Origin: Maricaulis sp947259345
GTDB taxonomy: Bacteria; Pseudomonadota; Alphaproteobacteria; Caulobacterales; Maricaulaceae
Direction of reading: 5' to 3'
Assembly (NCBI GenBank): GCA_965217205.1
Contig: OZ244254.1
Coordinates: 1,798,001 to 1,862,000 of the forward strand
Length of the DNA: 64,000 nt
Both the position numbers and the translations under genes were made by a program. The notes beneath the pieces were generated by a model, which had not been told where the DNA came from, did not search any database, and saw only the letters and a program-made list of their open reading frames with translations. How positions within the stretch are numbered: the stretch's first letter is position 1; each line of letters opens with the position of its first letter. Below are positions 26,901 through 34,533 of the stretch, one piece after another.

Positions 26901-27401
26901 GACCCGGTATCGAACAGGCAGGGCCTCGGCGGGTGGCGGTGGCGGCGGCGGCAGAGCCGCCTGCTCGGCCGCCAGGCGTGCGGCCTCGATCTCGCGGGCT
27001 TCCCGCGGCGACACGATATCGGCGGGGCGATCACCGCCGACGGGCACAAAATCGATCGCGACCTGATCATAGCTCGACGAGGTATAGGCATCGACCGTCT
27101 GGTTGAGCGCGATCCGAAGGGTCGATCCATCAGGGTCGAGGCGGGCACGGGCTGCCAGGCCTTCAAGCGCGCCGACCAATCCGGAGACATCCGCGTCCAT
27201 CGCTTCGCTCAGGCGAGCAATCAGGACGGTATGTTCGACATCGATATCGGCAGTGGGGAGATTGTCGGCGACGCTGTCATCATAATCGATCAACAATCGC
27301 AACGAATTATCGCCACGCTCGACACTGAGCGTGGCGGGCGCCTGGGCCAGCGCGGTCGATGCCAGGAGCAGCGGAATGAGGCTCCCGGCCAATCGACCCA
27401 T
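23997..27401 (-). CDS. Large exported TPR-type protein of the fliL-fliM-motE operon
   Basis: This is a 1134-residue protein. The start is ATG 27401 (MGRLAGSLIPLLLASTALA), 4 bases after the motE stop; the first 20 residues are a Sec signal peptide. The N-terminal 300 residues are beta-rich and AMIN-like (YTRIELMWP... VTVRAWGENGRVAIDLP). A Pro/Glu-rich linker follows at about 300-360, then another beta-rich region to about 560. The C-terminal half is helical with degenerate TPR-like repeats (for example ALFDLYRLQLDQGQISRSEA). Its place at the end of the fliL operon suggests a periplasmic role in motor or stator assembly; this is inference. Homologues in this position are common in Caulobacterales but I know of no assigned function. 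Confidence 0.7.
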   Translation of the reverse strand: MGRLAGSLIPLLLASTALAQAPATLSVERGDNSLRLLIDYDDSVADNLPTADIDVEHTVLIARLSEAMDADVSGLVGALEGLAARARLDPDGSTLRIALNQTVDAYTSSSYDQVAIDFVPVGGDRPADIVSPREAREIEAARLAAEQAALPPPPPPPAEALPVRYRVGQATEYTRIELMWPREVDFTVTQTGNTAEIRFVEPAEVDLSRLVGSPPRFLNSIRPTREGDEFVLTMEVEPGVTVRAWGENGRVAIDLPDPAYVDAETLLAELGGDAAAIIEAANATPEPARADESETQPGASEAVTAPAREVAPTPREPVPEPAQDSGPPDDDASPVLSEAPGADPLPADGIVRAEVSDYNGDLRIDFDWAAPLGMSVFRRGEAIWIVFDSPAELDLRELDTASRRHVRNFAGVSGDDWSAARVVVPSTSQAEARLDGSRWSVVLSERIDAPPRPINVRRDARRGRPGRILMDMASANTVRWVDDPVVGDRLGVVTAMGPIQGLAARSEFVGGALLPSAQGAAVQATAEDIEISLIGGGVAISRLSGLDLTPAATVDRSEADGSVLANISSPALMYFDAWRGAGHFVDEWHARLRRTALEDGTDGQIALARFLLSRDLAPETLGMLDLALDVEPELANDPHVRALQGVASYMMRRYDDADAYLAHPSLAQDPAADLWRGMVAMGEERWQDARRRFSTGEATIYHYPPEWQARFHAAHARAALELGDTGAAQDHLYAVEASEPDWRTRLDANYVAARLSERSGDAVDAIRRLDALSESGDPEVEARALFDLYRLQLDQGQISRSEAIENLENLRFRWRGDTIELETVRELGELYVQAGDFAGGLETMATAQARFPESEAGRRIGEDMVSIFRRLFLEGEADRMDPVEAVAIFYQYQHLAPIGSDGDRMIRRLADRLIAFDLLDPAAELLQHQVDNRLREPLARARVATDLAIVYLMDRRYEDALNTIRRSRIAGLPEALVDERYLLEARALSEMGRADQALELIASDQSEAATRLRADVAWAQRDWRNAGRRLEGILGNRFSDPAPLILTEQDDLLRAAIAYSLARDSEAAVRLGQRYGEAMSETDQAAAFDLLTNDDATPGNVRFTDMASRIASIDTLDAFMEPFRARFVNGGGPS

Positions 27402-27405
27402 ATGT

Positions 27406-28137
27406 CTAGCCGCCTTCGGCAATCCGCGCCTCCAGCTCGGCCACCGTCTCCGGCAGATTCGAGCGGCTGGCCATGCGCTCGGTCAGAGCCGCGGCGGCGC
27501 CCGGGTCCATGGATGCGAGGATGGTGCCGAAAACCCGCTGGGACATGCGCGAAGCGATTTGCAGCTGCGTGTCCATATCCAGTGCACTCAGACGGGTCGC
27601 GGCCGCACCGGCGCTGTCGTTGGCCATGGCGGAATACCAGCTCACGATGACCGCCATGTCCTCATCCTCGCGCTCGGAGAGTTCGCCGGACAGGGATTCG
27701 ATCTGGGTGCGCAGCTCGTCGAGCTCGGCAATCTTGGTATCGACGCGCTGTTCCATCGCCAGCATGAGCGCCTCGCGGGTTTCCAGCTCACGCTCGCGCG
27801 CATCGAGCTCGCTTGAGCGTTCGCGCAGGCGGTAGATGACGCGTTCTTCCTCGGCCGTGCGCACACCGCTGGCGATGCGCTCGGCAAACGCCGCAGAGAC
27901 TTCCGACGCGGACGGCTCGGTTTCGAGTTCAACCGGCTCATTGTGTTCGGCCGGCATGATCGGCGCGTCGGCCTCGGCGTCATCACCAGCCTCGTCCTGG
28001 CTAGCTTCTGCAGCCATGGCACTGCCCTGGGCCTCCCACCACGCGGCGGCGCCATTGGCGATCGACAGGGTTTTCAGGCCCAGCAGCCCGCCCATCAGGA
28101 CGGCGAGAACCGTCAGAAAGCGAAGGGGTTCGCGCAT
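27406..28137 (-). CDS. motE: MotE-like flagellar protein (MgtE N-domain type)
   Basis: This is a 243-residue protein with one N-terminal membrane helix (PLRFLTVLAVLMGGLLGLK). An acidic low-complexity stretch follows, then a long coiled coil (about 90-160, rich in Glu, Arg and Leu) and a C-terminal helical domain of the MgtE-N type (DTQLQIASRMSQRVFGTILASMDPGAAAALTERM). In Rhizobiales MotE is a chaperone for the motor protein MotC. The same architecture and position near fliM support a motor-accessory role here. It starts 4 bases after the preceding gene. Confidence 0.75.
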   Translation of the reverse strand: MREPLRFLTVLAVLMGGLLGLKTLSIANGAAAWWEAQGSAMAAEASQDEAGDDAEADAPIMPAEHNEPVELETEPSASEVSAAFAERIASGVRTAEEERVIYRLRERSSELDARERELETREALMLAMEQRVDTKIAELDELRTQIESLSGELSEREDEDMAVIVSWYSAMANDSAGAAATRLSALDMDTQLQIASRMSQRVFGTILASMDPGAAAALTERMASRSNLPETVAELEARIAEGG

Positions 28138-28141
28138 GGCG

Positions 28142-28534
28142 CTACCTCACATCCTTGAGATCATTGATGATGCGCGAACCGGCACCATCGGGAAAAATAT
28201 CGGCAGCGCGACGGCGCGATGCGCGGGGCTGAGCCAGGCGATCAGCCTTGCGGTCGGCATTGCCGGTCACCAGACGCAGCTCGTCAGCCAGGGTCCGGGC
28301 TTCGCCCACGCGTTGCTCCAGAACTTCGGCCGACTGCGCAGTTGCGCGCTCGAGTGCACCAAGGCTGGCACGGGCCCGGTCGGTCGCCTCATTGAGGGCA
28401 ATGACCGACTCGCGAACACCGTCCTGGCCCTTCTTGAGAGCGTTGAGACGGCGATCGACCCGCCAGCACATGACGACAGCCACCACCAGCAGGGCAGCAA
28501 CGAGACCTTCGAAAATCAGGGCGGCGAGTGTCAT
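28142..28534 (-). CDS. DUF6468-type flagellar membrane protein
   Basis: This is a 130-residue protein with one N-terminal membrane segment (MTLAALIFEGLVAALLVVAVVMCW) and a charged coiled-coil region (NALKKGQDGVRESVIALNEATDRARASL). It matches the small proteins found between fliM and motE in alphaproteobacteria, annotated as DUF6468. Its start overlaps the fliM stop by four bases. A role in the flagellar motor is inferred from context only. Confidence 0.65.
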   Translation of the reverse strand: MTLAALIFEGLVAALLVVAVVMCWRVDRRLNALKKGQDGVRESVIALNEATDRARASLGALERATAQSAEVLEQRVGEARTLADELRLVTGNADRKADRLAQPRASRRRAADIFPDGAGSRIINDLKDVR

Positions 28535-29661
28535 GCGAACCTCATCATCGCTTTCTTGGCACCCGGCGAGAGCGGTCCGCTCAGTCGCAGGGCAACGCTA
28601 TGTCCAATGCGACCCATACGGCCGCGTGTCAGGGGGACTTGGCCGCAACGCAGCTCAACATCACTGGTCGGCGACGCGTCGAGATAGAGCGTGTCACCCA
28701 CTTTCAGATTGGCCACGGTGCCCAGGGAAACGCGCTGTTCGTCGAGCACGGCCTGAACCTCCATCTTGGTCGACCAGAGCTCGGTCGCCAAATGGCCTTC
28801 CCAGATATTATCACGTCCGAACTTTTCCCCCATGAACTGCTGGAGCAGCATTTTCCGGATGGGCTCCAGAGTCGCATAGGGCAGCAAGAGCTCGATTCGA
28901 CCGCCGCGGTCTTCCATGTCGATGCGCAGCTTGACGAGGATAGCCGCATTGGCTGGACGGGCGATCGCCGCGAAACGCGGATTGGTCTCGACGCGCTCGA
29001 GGTCGAAATCGACCTCGGTCAGCGGCTGGAAGGCCTGTTTGGCGTCGCCCAGCACAACCTCGATCATGCGCTGCACCAGCATGCGCTCGATCGTGGTGTA
29101 GGGCCGCCCCTCGATCCGCATGGCCGAGGTTCCGCGGCGCCCGCCAAGCAGGACGTCCACGATCGAGTAGATCAGGTTGGAGTCGACGGTCAGCAGGCCG
29201 TAATTGTCCAGCTGCTGGGCCCGGAAAACGGCGAGGATGGCTGGCAGCGGGATGGAATTGAGATAATCGCCGAAGCGGATCGACGAGATATTGTCGAGCG
29301 AGACCTCGACATTGTCCGACGTGAAATTGCGCAGCGAAGTCGTCATCAATCGCACGAGGCGGTCGAACACGATCTCCAGCATGGGCAGGCGTTCATAGGA
29401 GACCAGCGCGGAATTGATGATGGCACGAATGCCGGACTTGTCCGCCGCGTCATCATCGGAGAGCGAGAAGCCCAGCAGGCTGTCGATCTCGTCCTGGTTG
29501 AGGATGCGCTCAGCGCCGCCACCGACCGTGGGCAGCTCCTGCTCGTCATCGTCGGCACCGACCATGGCCTCCCATTCGGACGCCAGGTCGAGGTCGTCTC
29601 CGTCCTCGGCCATGGCCTCCCATTCGGCCGCCAGTGCATCTTGGTCCATATCGTCAGACAT
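28531..29661 (-). CDS. fliM: Flagellar motor switch protein FliM
   Basis: FliM forms the C-ring and binds phosphorylated CheY. It has 376 residues. The usual N-terminal CheY-binding helix, here LNQDEIDSLLGF, is displaced to about residue 55. Before it lies an acidic extension holding two near-identical copies of the motif LA(A/S)EWEAM (residues 10-17 and 26-33). The middle domain (YERLPMLEIVFDRLVRLMTTSLRNF ... EGRPYTTIERMLVQRMIEVVL) and the C-terminal SpoA domain (LKVGDTLYLD) are standard. It lies 29 bases after fliL and is coupled to the DUF6468 gene. Confidence 0.95.
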   Translation of the reverse strand: MSDDMDQDALAAEWEAMAEDGDDLDLASEWEAMVGADDDEQELPTVGGGAERILNQDEIDSLLGFSLSDDDAADKSGIRAIINSALVSYERLPMLEIVFDRLVRLMTTSLRNFTSDNVEVSLDNISSIRFGDYLNSIPLPAILAVFRAQQLDNYGLLTVDSNLIYSIVDVLLGGRRGTSAMRIEGRPYTTIERMLVQRMIEVVLGDAKQAFQPLTEVDFDLERVETNPRFAAIARPANAAILVKLRIDMEDRGGRIELLLPYATLEPIRKMLLQQFMGEKFGRDNIWEGHLATELWSTKMEVQAVLDEQRVSLGTVANLKVGDTLYLDASPTSDVELRCGQVPLTRGRMGRIGHSVALRLSGPLSPGAKKAMMRFA

Positions 29662-29690
29662 GTGCGTACTTTCCGTTCGTCCGGGCTGTC

Positions 29691-30254
29691 CTAGTCGACC
29701 ATGAGGATTTGCGTGATCAGGACGGCGTCGACCTGCGCCGGCTCGATGGCCAGATTCACACGGCGCAACAATTCCAGTCGCAGGCGGTTCTGGCCCGCCG
29801 AGCCGTAAATATCGTCCTCGCGCAGCTCGCGCAGGAACATCAGGTATTGATCCAGCACCCTGTCGACATGCTGCTCCAGGATCGGGCCGAGATCGTCGCG
29901 ACTCGATTCGAAGGACACCGACATCTGGATCACGACAGGCCGCCCGGTCGAGGACCGGATATTGGTGACGATGGTCTCTTCCGTCCCGTCACCTTCGCGC
30001 AGATCATAATAATATACTTCATCCGTTTCGTGGGTATCGGCGGCGTCGTGACCGTCTCCGGCCTCGCCATCACCCGCGTCCGCATGCTGTTCTTCATCGT
30101 CGCCACCACCGGCGAACATCATGAAACCGCCTACGCCAGCGAGCAGCAGGATTAGGACGGGCAGGCCGATAAACAGAACCAATTTCAATGGGTTCTTCTT
30201 CGGCGCCTCCTCGCCTTCGGTCTCGTCTTCGATGTCGTCAGTCTCATCAGCCAT
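29691..30254 (-). CDS. fliL: Flagellar basal body protein FliL
   Basis: FliL is a single-pass inner-membrane protein that supports stator function. It has 187 residues: a cytoplasmic acidic N-terminus, a membrane helix at about 23-43 (LKLVLFIGLPVLILLLAGVGGFMMF), an acidic His/Asp-rich linker, and the periplasmic FliL domain (VVIQMSVSFE ... LEQHVDRVLDQYLMFLRELREDDIYG). GGGAG precedes the ATG. It is first in the fliL-fliM operon, as in Caulobacter. TTAA half-sites lie upstream, but none has exact CtrA spacing. Confidence 0.93.
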   Translation of the reverse strand: MADETDDIEDETEGEEAPKKNPLKLVLFIGLPVLILLLAGVGGFMMFAGGGDDEEQHADAGDGEAGDGHDAADTHETDEVYYYDLREGDGTEETIVTNIRSSTGRPVVIQMSVSFESSRDDLGPILEQHVDRVLDQYLMFLRELREDDIYGSAGQNRLRLELLRRVNLAIEPAQVDAVLITQILMVD

Positions 30255-30330
30255 CGTCAGGCTCCCATTCAGGGGAATCGCTTGACCCCATTAACGGTCA
30301 GCGCGGTTAACGTTTCGTAGTGATCGGCCG

Positions 30331-30386
30331 CGACCCGGCAACTTCTTCCCAGTGCTGTGACGGTCTTTGCCGGAAAGGCTTGCCGG
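30331..30386 (+). promoter_or_regulatory. ftr/FlbD-like enhancer elements upstream of flgF
   Basis: Repeated CCGGCA/TTGCCGG cores (near 30334-30341, 30367-30373 and 30380-30385) lie 50-105 bases upstream of the sigma-54 promoter of flgF. The arrangement fits FlbD enhancer sites known from Caulobacter. Confidence 0.5.
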
Positions 30387-30436
30387 TCGATTTGACCGCC
30401 CATCGTCAACTTCTTGTTTTCCATGAAAATTAACCT

Positions 30437-30452
30437 TGGCACGCGGCATGCA
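30437..30452 (+). promoter_or_regulatory. Sigma-54 promoter of flgF operon
   Basis: TGGCACGCGGCATGCA matches TGGCAC-N5-TTGCA with only one change and keeps the exact GG-N10-GC spacing. It lies 65 bases before the flgF start. Confidence 0.85.
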
Positions 30453-30516
30453 GCTTGTCGGGCAACTGCCGCGCAATGACGACGGCGGACCCCAGGCTCC
30501 AGAAAGGAACCGCCCG

Positions 30517-31266
30517 ATGGACAACGCAATGATGATCGGCCTCTCGCGCCAGATGACCCTTCGCCGGTCTATGGATGTCGTGGCCAACAATATCGCCAAC
30601 GCCAATACAGCCGGCTTCAAGGTTGAATCCCTGCTGCTGGAAAACCGCGCTGCGCCCACCGCCCAACACACGGACGGACCGTCTGACGTCCAGTTCGTGA
30701 ATACGTGGGGGATGGCCCGTGATTTCCGCCAGGGCGAACTCGCCTTCACCGGTCGGGAATTCGACCTCTCCATTGAGGGGGAGGGCTTTTTCGCTGTCGA
30801 GGCCAATGGCACTGAACAATACACACGGGATGGCCGCTTCCGCCTTGATGGCAACGGCCAGCTGGTCGCCGCCGACGGCGCGCCGGTGCTCGATGCCGAT
30901 ACGCGCGGCCCGATCCTGATCGACGCCGCTCTCGGCAATATCGAAATCGTGGACGGTGGCGCGCTTGTGCAGAACGGTCAGCAGATCGGCCGGGTCGGCG
31001 TGTTCGAGATCGAAAATCGCGCCGAGATGTCCAAACAGGGCAATGGTCGCTACACGATCCCGCCGGTCGAGGACCTCGCCGACGAACCGCTGGCCATGCT
31101 CGATCCGACAGTGCGCCAAGGCTTCGTCGAACAATCCAACGTGCAGTCGATCCTCGAACTGACCGACATGATGTCTGTCATGCGCAGCTACCAGTCGGTT
31201 TCGAAATTTCTTGAACAAGCAGAAGACCTGAGCAAGCGCGCCATCGAGCGCCTTGGCCGGATCTGA
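30517..31266 (+). CDS. flgF: Flagellar proximal rod protein FlgF
   Basis: This is a 249-residue rod protein. The start is ATG 30517 (MDNAMMIGLSRQMTLRR), followed by the rod signature MDVVANNIANANTAGFKVES. The middle has the FlgE/F/G pattern FDLSIEGEGFFAVE, and the C-terminus has VEQSNVQSILELTDMMSVMRSYQSV. It is first in flgF-flgG-flgA-flgH, driven by the sigma-54 site upstream. Confidence 0.95.
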   Translation: MDNAMMIGLSRQMTLRRSMDVVANNIANANTAGFKVESLLLENRAAPTAQHTDGPSDVQFVNTWGMARDFRQGELAFTGREFDLSIEGEGFFAVEANGTEQYTRDGRFRLDGNGQLVAADGAPVLDADTRGPILIDAALGNIEIVDGGALVQNGQQIGRVGVFEIENRAEMSKQGNGRYTIPPVEDLADEPLAMLDPTVRQGFVEQSNVQSILELTDMMSVMRSYQSVSKFLEQAEDLSKRAIERLGRI

Positions 31267-31282
31267 TCGTAGGAGAACGGAT

Positions 31283-32068
31283 ATGCGTGCTCTCACCACC
31301 GCCGCCACCGGCATGCAGGCTCAACAGCTCAATGTCGAAGTGATCTCGAACAACCTGGCCAACATGAACACGACCGGGTTCAAGCGCCAGCGCGCCGAAT
31401 TCCAGGACCTGCTCTACCAGAATGTCCAGCAGATGGGCGCCGCCAGCTCAGACGCCGGTACGATCGTGCCCACCGGTGTCCAGGTCGGCCTGGGGGTCCA
31501 GACCGCCTCGATTTATCGCATCACCGAACAGGGCGCCTTGTCGAACACCGGTAATCCGTTTGACCTCGCGGTTTCCGGCGAAGGCTATTTCCGGGTGCAG
31601 ATGCCCGATGGTTCCGACGGCTTTACCCGCGCCGGGAATTTTGCCGTAAGCGGCGACGGCGAGCTGGTCACCTCCGAGGGCTACACCGTCGCGCCAGGCA
31701 TCGCCATTCCCAACGGAGCACGCCAGATCGAGATCAATGTCCAGGGTCAGGTCCAGGTTCAGATCGACGGTCAGACCGACATGCAGACCGTGGGTCAGAT
31801 CGAACTGGCAACCTTCTTCAACCAGGCTGGCCTTGAGGCGATCGGCGACAATCTGTTCCTGGAAACAGCCGCGTCCGGCCCGGCTTCACTCGGCACGCCC
31901 GGCTCACCCGGATTCGGTGATGTCCGCCAGGGCTTTGTCGAGACCTCGAATGTCAATTCGGTGTCCGAGATCACCGCCCTGATCCAGGCCCAACGCGCCT
32001 ATGAAATGAATGCCCGCGTCATCACCGCCTCGGATGAGATGATGGCCGCTTCCTCCAACCTTCGCTAA
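31283..32068 (+). CDS. flgG: Flagellar distal rod protein FlgG
   Basis: FlgG builds the distal rod. The 261-residue protein starts at ATG 31283 after AGGAGAACGGAT. It has MRALTTAATGMQAQQLNVEVISNNLANMNTTGFKRQR at the N-terminus, a distal-rod GSS-like insert around residues 40-65, and the C-terminal VETSNVNSVSEITALIQAQRAYEMNARVI. It lies 16 bases after flgF. Confidence 0.96.
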   Translation: MRALTTAATGMQAQQLNVEVISNNLANMNTTGFKRQRAEFQDLLYQNVQQMGAASSDAGTIVPTGVQVGLGVQTASIYRITEQGALSNTGNPFDLAVSGEGYFRVQMPDGSDGFTRAGNFAVSGDGELVTSEGYTVAPGIAIPNGARQIEINVQGQVQVQIDGQTDMQTVGQIELATFFNQAGLEAIGDNLFLETAASGPASLGTPGSPGFGDVRQGFVETSNVNSVSEITALIQAQRAYEMNARVITASDEMMAASSNLR

Positions 32069-32080
32069 CGGGAGAGATAG

Positions 32081-33025
32081 ATGATCCGCTCAAGCCTCAT
32101 TGCCCTCGCCTGCCTCACCACGGCACCGTTGGCGACGTCTGCAGCGCTGGCCGGCGAGCCGGTCGTGCTGCGCGAGACGATCCGTGTCAACAGCGCCCAT
32201 ATCACCCTGGGCGATCTGTTCGACATCACCGGTACGCAGGCCGACATCGTCGTCGCCCGCGCCCCGGCACCAGGCAGCCGAACGACCCTGGACGTCAATT
32301 ATGTCCGCCGCATCGCGCTGGAGAATGATCTCGACTGGGCCAATGCCGGCAGTTTGCGCCGCCTGTCCATCCAGCGCGCCAGCCGCGTCGTCTCGGCCGA
32401 GACCCTGACCGACATGCTGGAAGGCGAGCTCTTCGCTTCGGAAGGTCGGGTCCATGACGTGCAATTGTCCAACTCGGCCATGGCCCTCCACGCCCCGCTC
32501 AACAGCGCCGGCGGCCCGGAGATCCATGATCTCAGCTTTGACAGCCGCTCCGGCATGCTGGCTGCTGAAATCGCGCCCTATCATGGCGCCCAGACGGTTC
32601 GCGTCACCGGCCGCGCCTATGCGACCATCGATCTGCCGGTTCTGGCCCGTCCCGTCGCGGCCGGCCAGGAAATCACTGGCGACGACATCGCCTGGATCAG
32701 CCATCGTGCCGACCGCGTCCGTCCCGATGCCATCCTCGATCCGACCGAGATGATCGGCATGGAGACCCGCCGGTCCCTGCGCCCGAACGAGCCATTGCGC
32801 GGCTATGACCTGCAACGCCCGCTCATGGTCGAGCGCGGCGATCTGGTCACCTTGATGTTTGAAGTTCCCGGCATCCAGCTGACCGTGCGCGCACGGGCCA
32901 TGGAAAATGCCGCCGACGGCGAGGTTGCGCGCTTCGTCAATCTGCAATCGAACCGTACGGTCGAGGCCCTTGTCGATGGTCCGGGCCGCGCCCGCGTCGG
33001 CACCTCGCCGGCCGCAAGCTTCTGA
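32081..33025 (+). CDS. flgA: P-ring assembly chaperone FlgA
   Basis: FlgA is the periplasmic chaperone for FlgI during P-ring formation. The 314-residue protein has a signal peptide (to about 24, SAALAG). The C-terminal SAF-type domain is clear: ARPVAAGQEITGDDIAWI, MIGMETRRSLRPNEPLRG and VERGDLVTLMFEVPGIQLTVRARAMENAADGE. It sits between flgG and flgH with short gaps. Confidence 0.93.
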   Translation: MIRSSLIALACLTTAPLATSAALAGEPVVLRETIRVNSAHITLGDLFDITGTQADIVVARAPAPGSRTTLDVNYVRRIALENDLDWANAGSLRRLSIQRASRVVSAETLTDMLEGELFASEGRVHDVQLSNSAMALHAPLNSAGGPEIHDLSFDSRSGMLAAEIAPYHGAQTVRVTGRAYATIDLPVLARPVAAGQEITGDDIAWISHRADRVRPDAILDPTEMIGMETRRSLRPNEPLRGYDLQRPLMVERGDLVTLMFEVPGIQLTVRARAMENAADGEVARFVNLQSNRTVEALVDGPGRARVGTSPAASF

Positions 33026-33041
33026 TCGAGGAGGTCAGATC

Positions 33042-33797
33042 ATGATCCGCAAATTCACCGCCCTTGTCCTCGTCGCTGCCGCACTGCAGGCCTGCGCCAC
33101 CAGCGACCGTCTGTCCTATGTCGGCCAGGCGCCGCCCATGACACCGATCCAGAACCCGGCCGATCTTGCCGGGACCGGACCGTCGCAATTGCCGATGCCG
33201 GTGCCGCGCATGCCGCAGCAGCGCTATGCACAGAATTCGACCGCCAACAACTCGCTCTGGAACGCCAATTCGCCGACCTTCTTCGGCGATCCGCGGGCCG
33301 ATCAGGTCGGCGATATCGTCACCGTCAACATCGACATCTCCGACAGCGCACAGCTGAACAACACGACCAACCGCTCACGCAGTTCGGCGGAAGACAGCGA
33401 CCTGACCAATTTCCTGGGCGCCGACCTCACCGGCTTCTTCAACGACAATATCGACCCGTCTTCCCTGACCAGTCTCGGCTCATCGTCCTCGCTGGCCGGA
33501 AGCGGATCCGTCAACCGCACTGAAAGCATCTCGCTGACCGTGGCCGCCCTCGTCACCCAGGTTCTGCCGAATGGCAATCTGGTGATCGCCGGGCGCCAGG
33601 AAGTCCGCGTGAACAATGAGGTGCGCGAACTCCTCATCACCGGCATTGCGCGTCCGCAGGACATCGGATCGGACAATACGATCGCCCACACGCAAATCGC
33701 TGAAGCCCGCATTTCCTACGGCGGCCGCGGACATCTCTCCGATGCCCAGCGCCCGCGCTACGGCCAGGAACTCTATGACATCCTGATGCCGTTCTAG
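33042..33797 (+). CDS. flgH: Flagellar L-ring lipoprotein FlgH
   Basis: FlgH forms the outer-membrane L ring. I chose ATG 33042 after GAGGAGGTCAGATC; the product has 251 residues and a lipoprotein signal (LVAAALQAC, Cys near 18). Family blocks are SLWNANSPTFFGDPRADQVGDIVTVNI, NRTESISLTVAALVTQVLPNGNLVIAGRQEVRVNNEVREL and ISYGGRGHL. It is the last gene of the operon and a terminator follows. Confidence 0.95.
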   Translation: MIRKFTALVLVAAALQACATSDRLSYVGQAPPMTPIQNPADLAGTGPSQLPMPVPRMPQQRYAQNSTANNSLWNANSPTFFGDPRADQVGDIVTVNIDISDSAQLNNTTNRSRSSAEDSDLTNFLGADLTGFFNDNIDPSSLTSLGSSSSLAGSGSVNRTESISLTVAALVTQVLPNGNLVIAGRQEVRVNNEVRELLITGIARPQDIGSDNTIAHTQIAEARISYGGRGHLSDAQRPRYGQELYDILMPF

Positions 33798-33829
33798 GAC
33801 ACGAAACCCCGCCACCATCGGGATTAACT

Positions 33830-33865
33830 GGGCCGTTACGCCAAGCGCGTGACGGCCCTCTTTTT
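33830..33865 (+). terminator. Terminator after flgH
   Basis: The stem GGGCCGT...ACGGCCC, with an inner ACGC/GCG pairing, is followed by TCTTTTT. It is a convincing intrinsic terminator for the flgF-flgG-flgA-flgH transcript. Confidence 0.8.
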
Positions 33866-33943
33866 ATCGGGATATCAGGCAGGCAAGCAGCGGTCGTGCC
33901 GGCGAGACAATCGCCAGACTCCAAAGCCTATCTGCTCGCAGTA

Positions 33944-34372
33944 TCAGCTATCGCGGTGAACGCGTTCCTTGCGCTCGTGGCGCTCCTGCGCTTCCAGGCT
34001 GAGCGTGGCGACCGGGCGGGCATCAAGCCGGGCCAGGGAGATCGGCTCACCTGTCTCATCGCAATAGCCATACTCGTCTTCTTCGAGACGGCGCAGGGCT
34101 TTGTCGATTTTGGAAATCAGTTTGCGCTGCCGATCACGGGCCCGCAGCTCCAGCGAGCGATCGGTCTCGGTCGAGGCACGATCCGCCAGATCGGGCAGCG
34201 CGCCCATGTCTTCCTGCAGATTTGTGATCGTCGAACGGCTCTCCCGGAGGATGTCATCCTTCCAGGCCATCAATTTCCGGCGGAAATACTCTTTTTGCCG
34301 GTCATTCATGAACGGCTCGTCTTCCGACGGGAAGTAATCCTTGGGCAATTCGATCGGTTCAGCTTCGCTCAT
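33944..34372 (-). CDS. dksA: DksA/TraR family RNA polymerase-binding factor (single-Cys type)
   Basis: DksA binds the secondary channel of RNA polymerase and works with ppGpp. The 142-residue protein has the coiled-coil domain (FRRKLMAWKDDILRESRSTI ... DRASTETDRSLELRARDRQRKLI, with the coiled-coil tip near DLADRAS). The finger region reads YGYCDETGEPISLARLDARPVATLSLEAQERHERKERVHRD. Only one of the four zinc cysteines of the E. coli protein remains, the other positions being Thr, Ser and Ala. This reduced finger is common in alphaproteobacteria. It is convergent with flgH across the terminator. Confidence 0.9.
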   Translation of the reverse strand: MSEAEPIELPKDYFPSEDEPFMNDRQKEYFRRKLMAWKDDILRESRSTITNLQEDMGALPDLADRASTETDRSLELRARDRQRKLISKIDKALRRLEEDEYGYCDETGEPISLARLDARPVATLSLEAQERHERKERVHRDS

Positions 34373-34533
34373 CGCTTTCCACTCAACTCAACGCGGCACA
34401 GCGCTCTCCCCCAGAAAGCGGGCCGGAGCATATGCGCCGATCCGCCCAAGTCAATGTGGAGACGCTGCTACGCCCTCATTCAGGATGAGCAAATAGCGAA
34501 AAAGCTTGAATGATTTGTGTCGAACAGGCGGTT

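Noticed and set aside
26115..27650. Plus-strand frame of 511 codons
   Set aside because: It is antisense to the 1134-aa gene and motE, with no start signal or motif.
30285..30325. Two TTAAC half-sites upstream of fliL considered as a CtrA box
   Set aside because: The halves are 12 bases apart instead of 7, so they do not fit the full consensus. Kept only as a remark.
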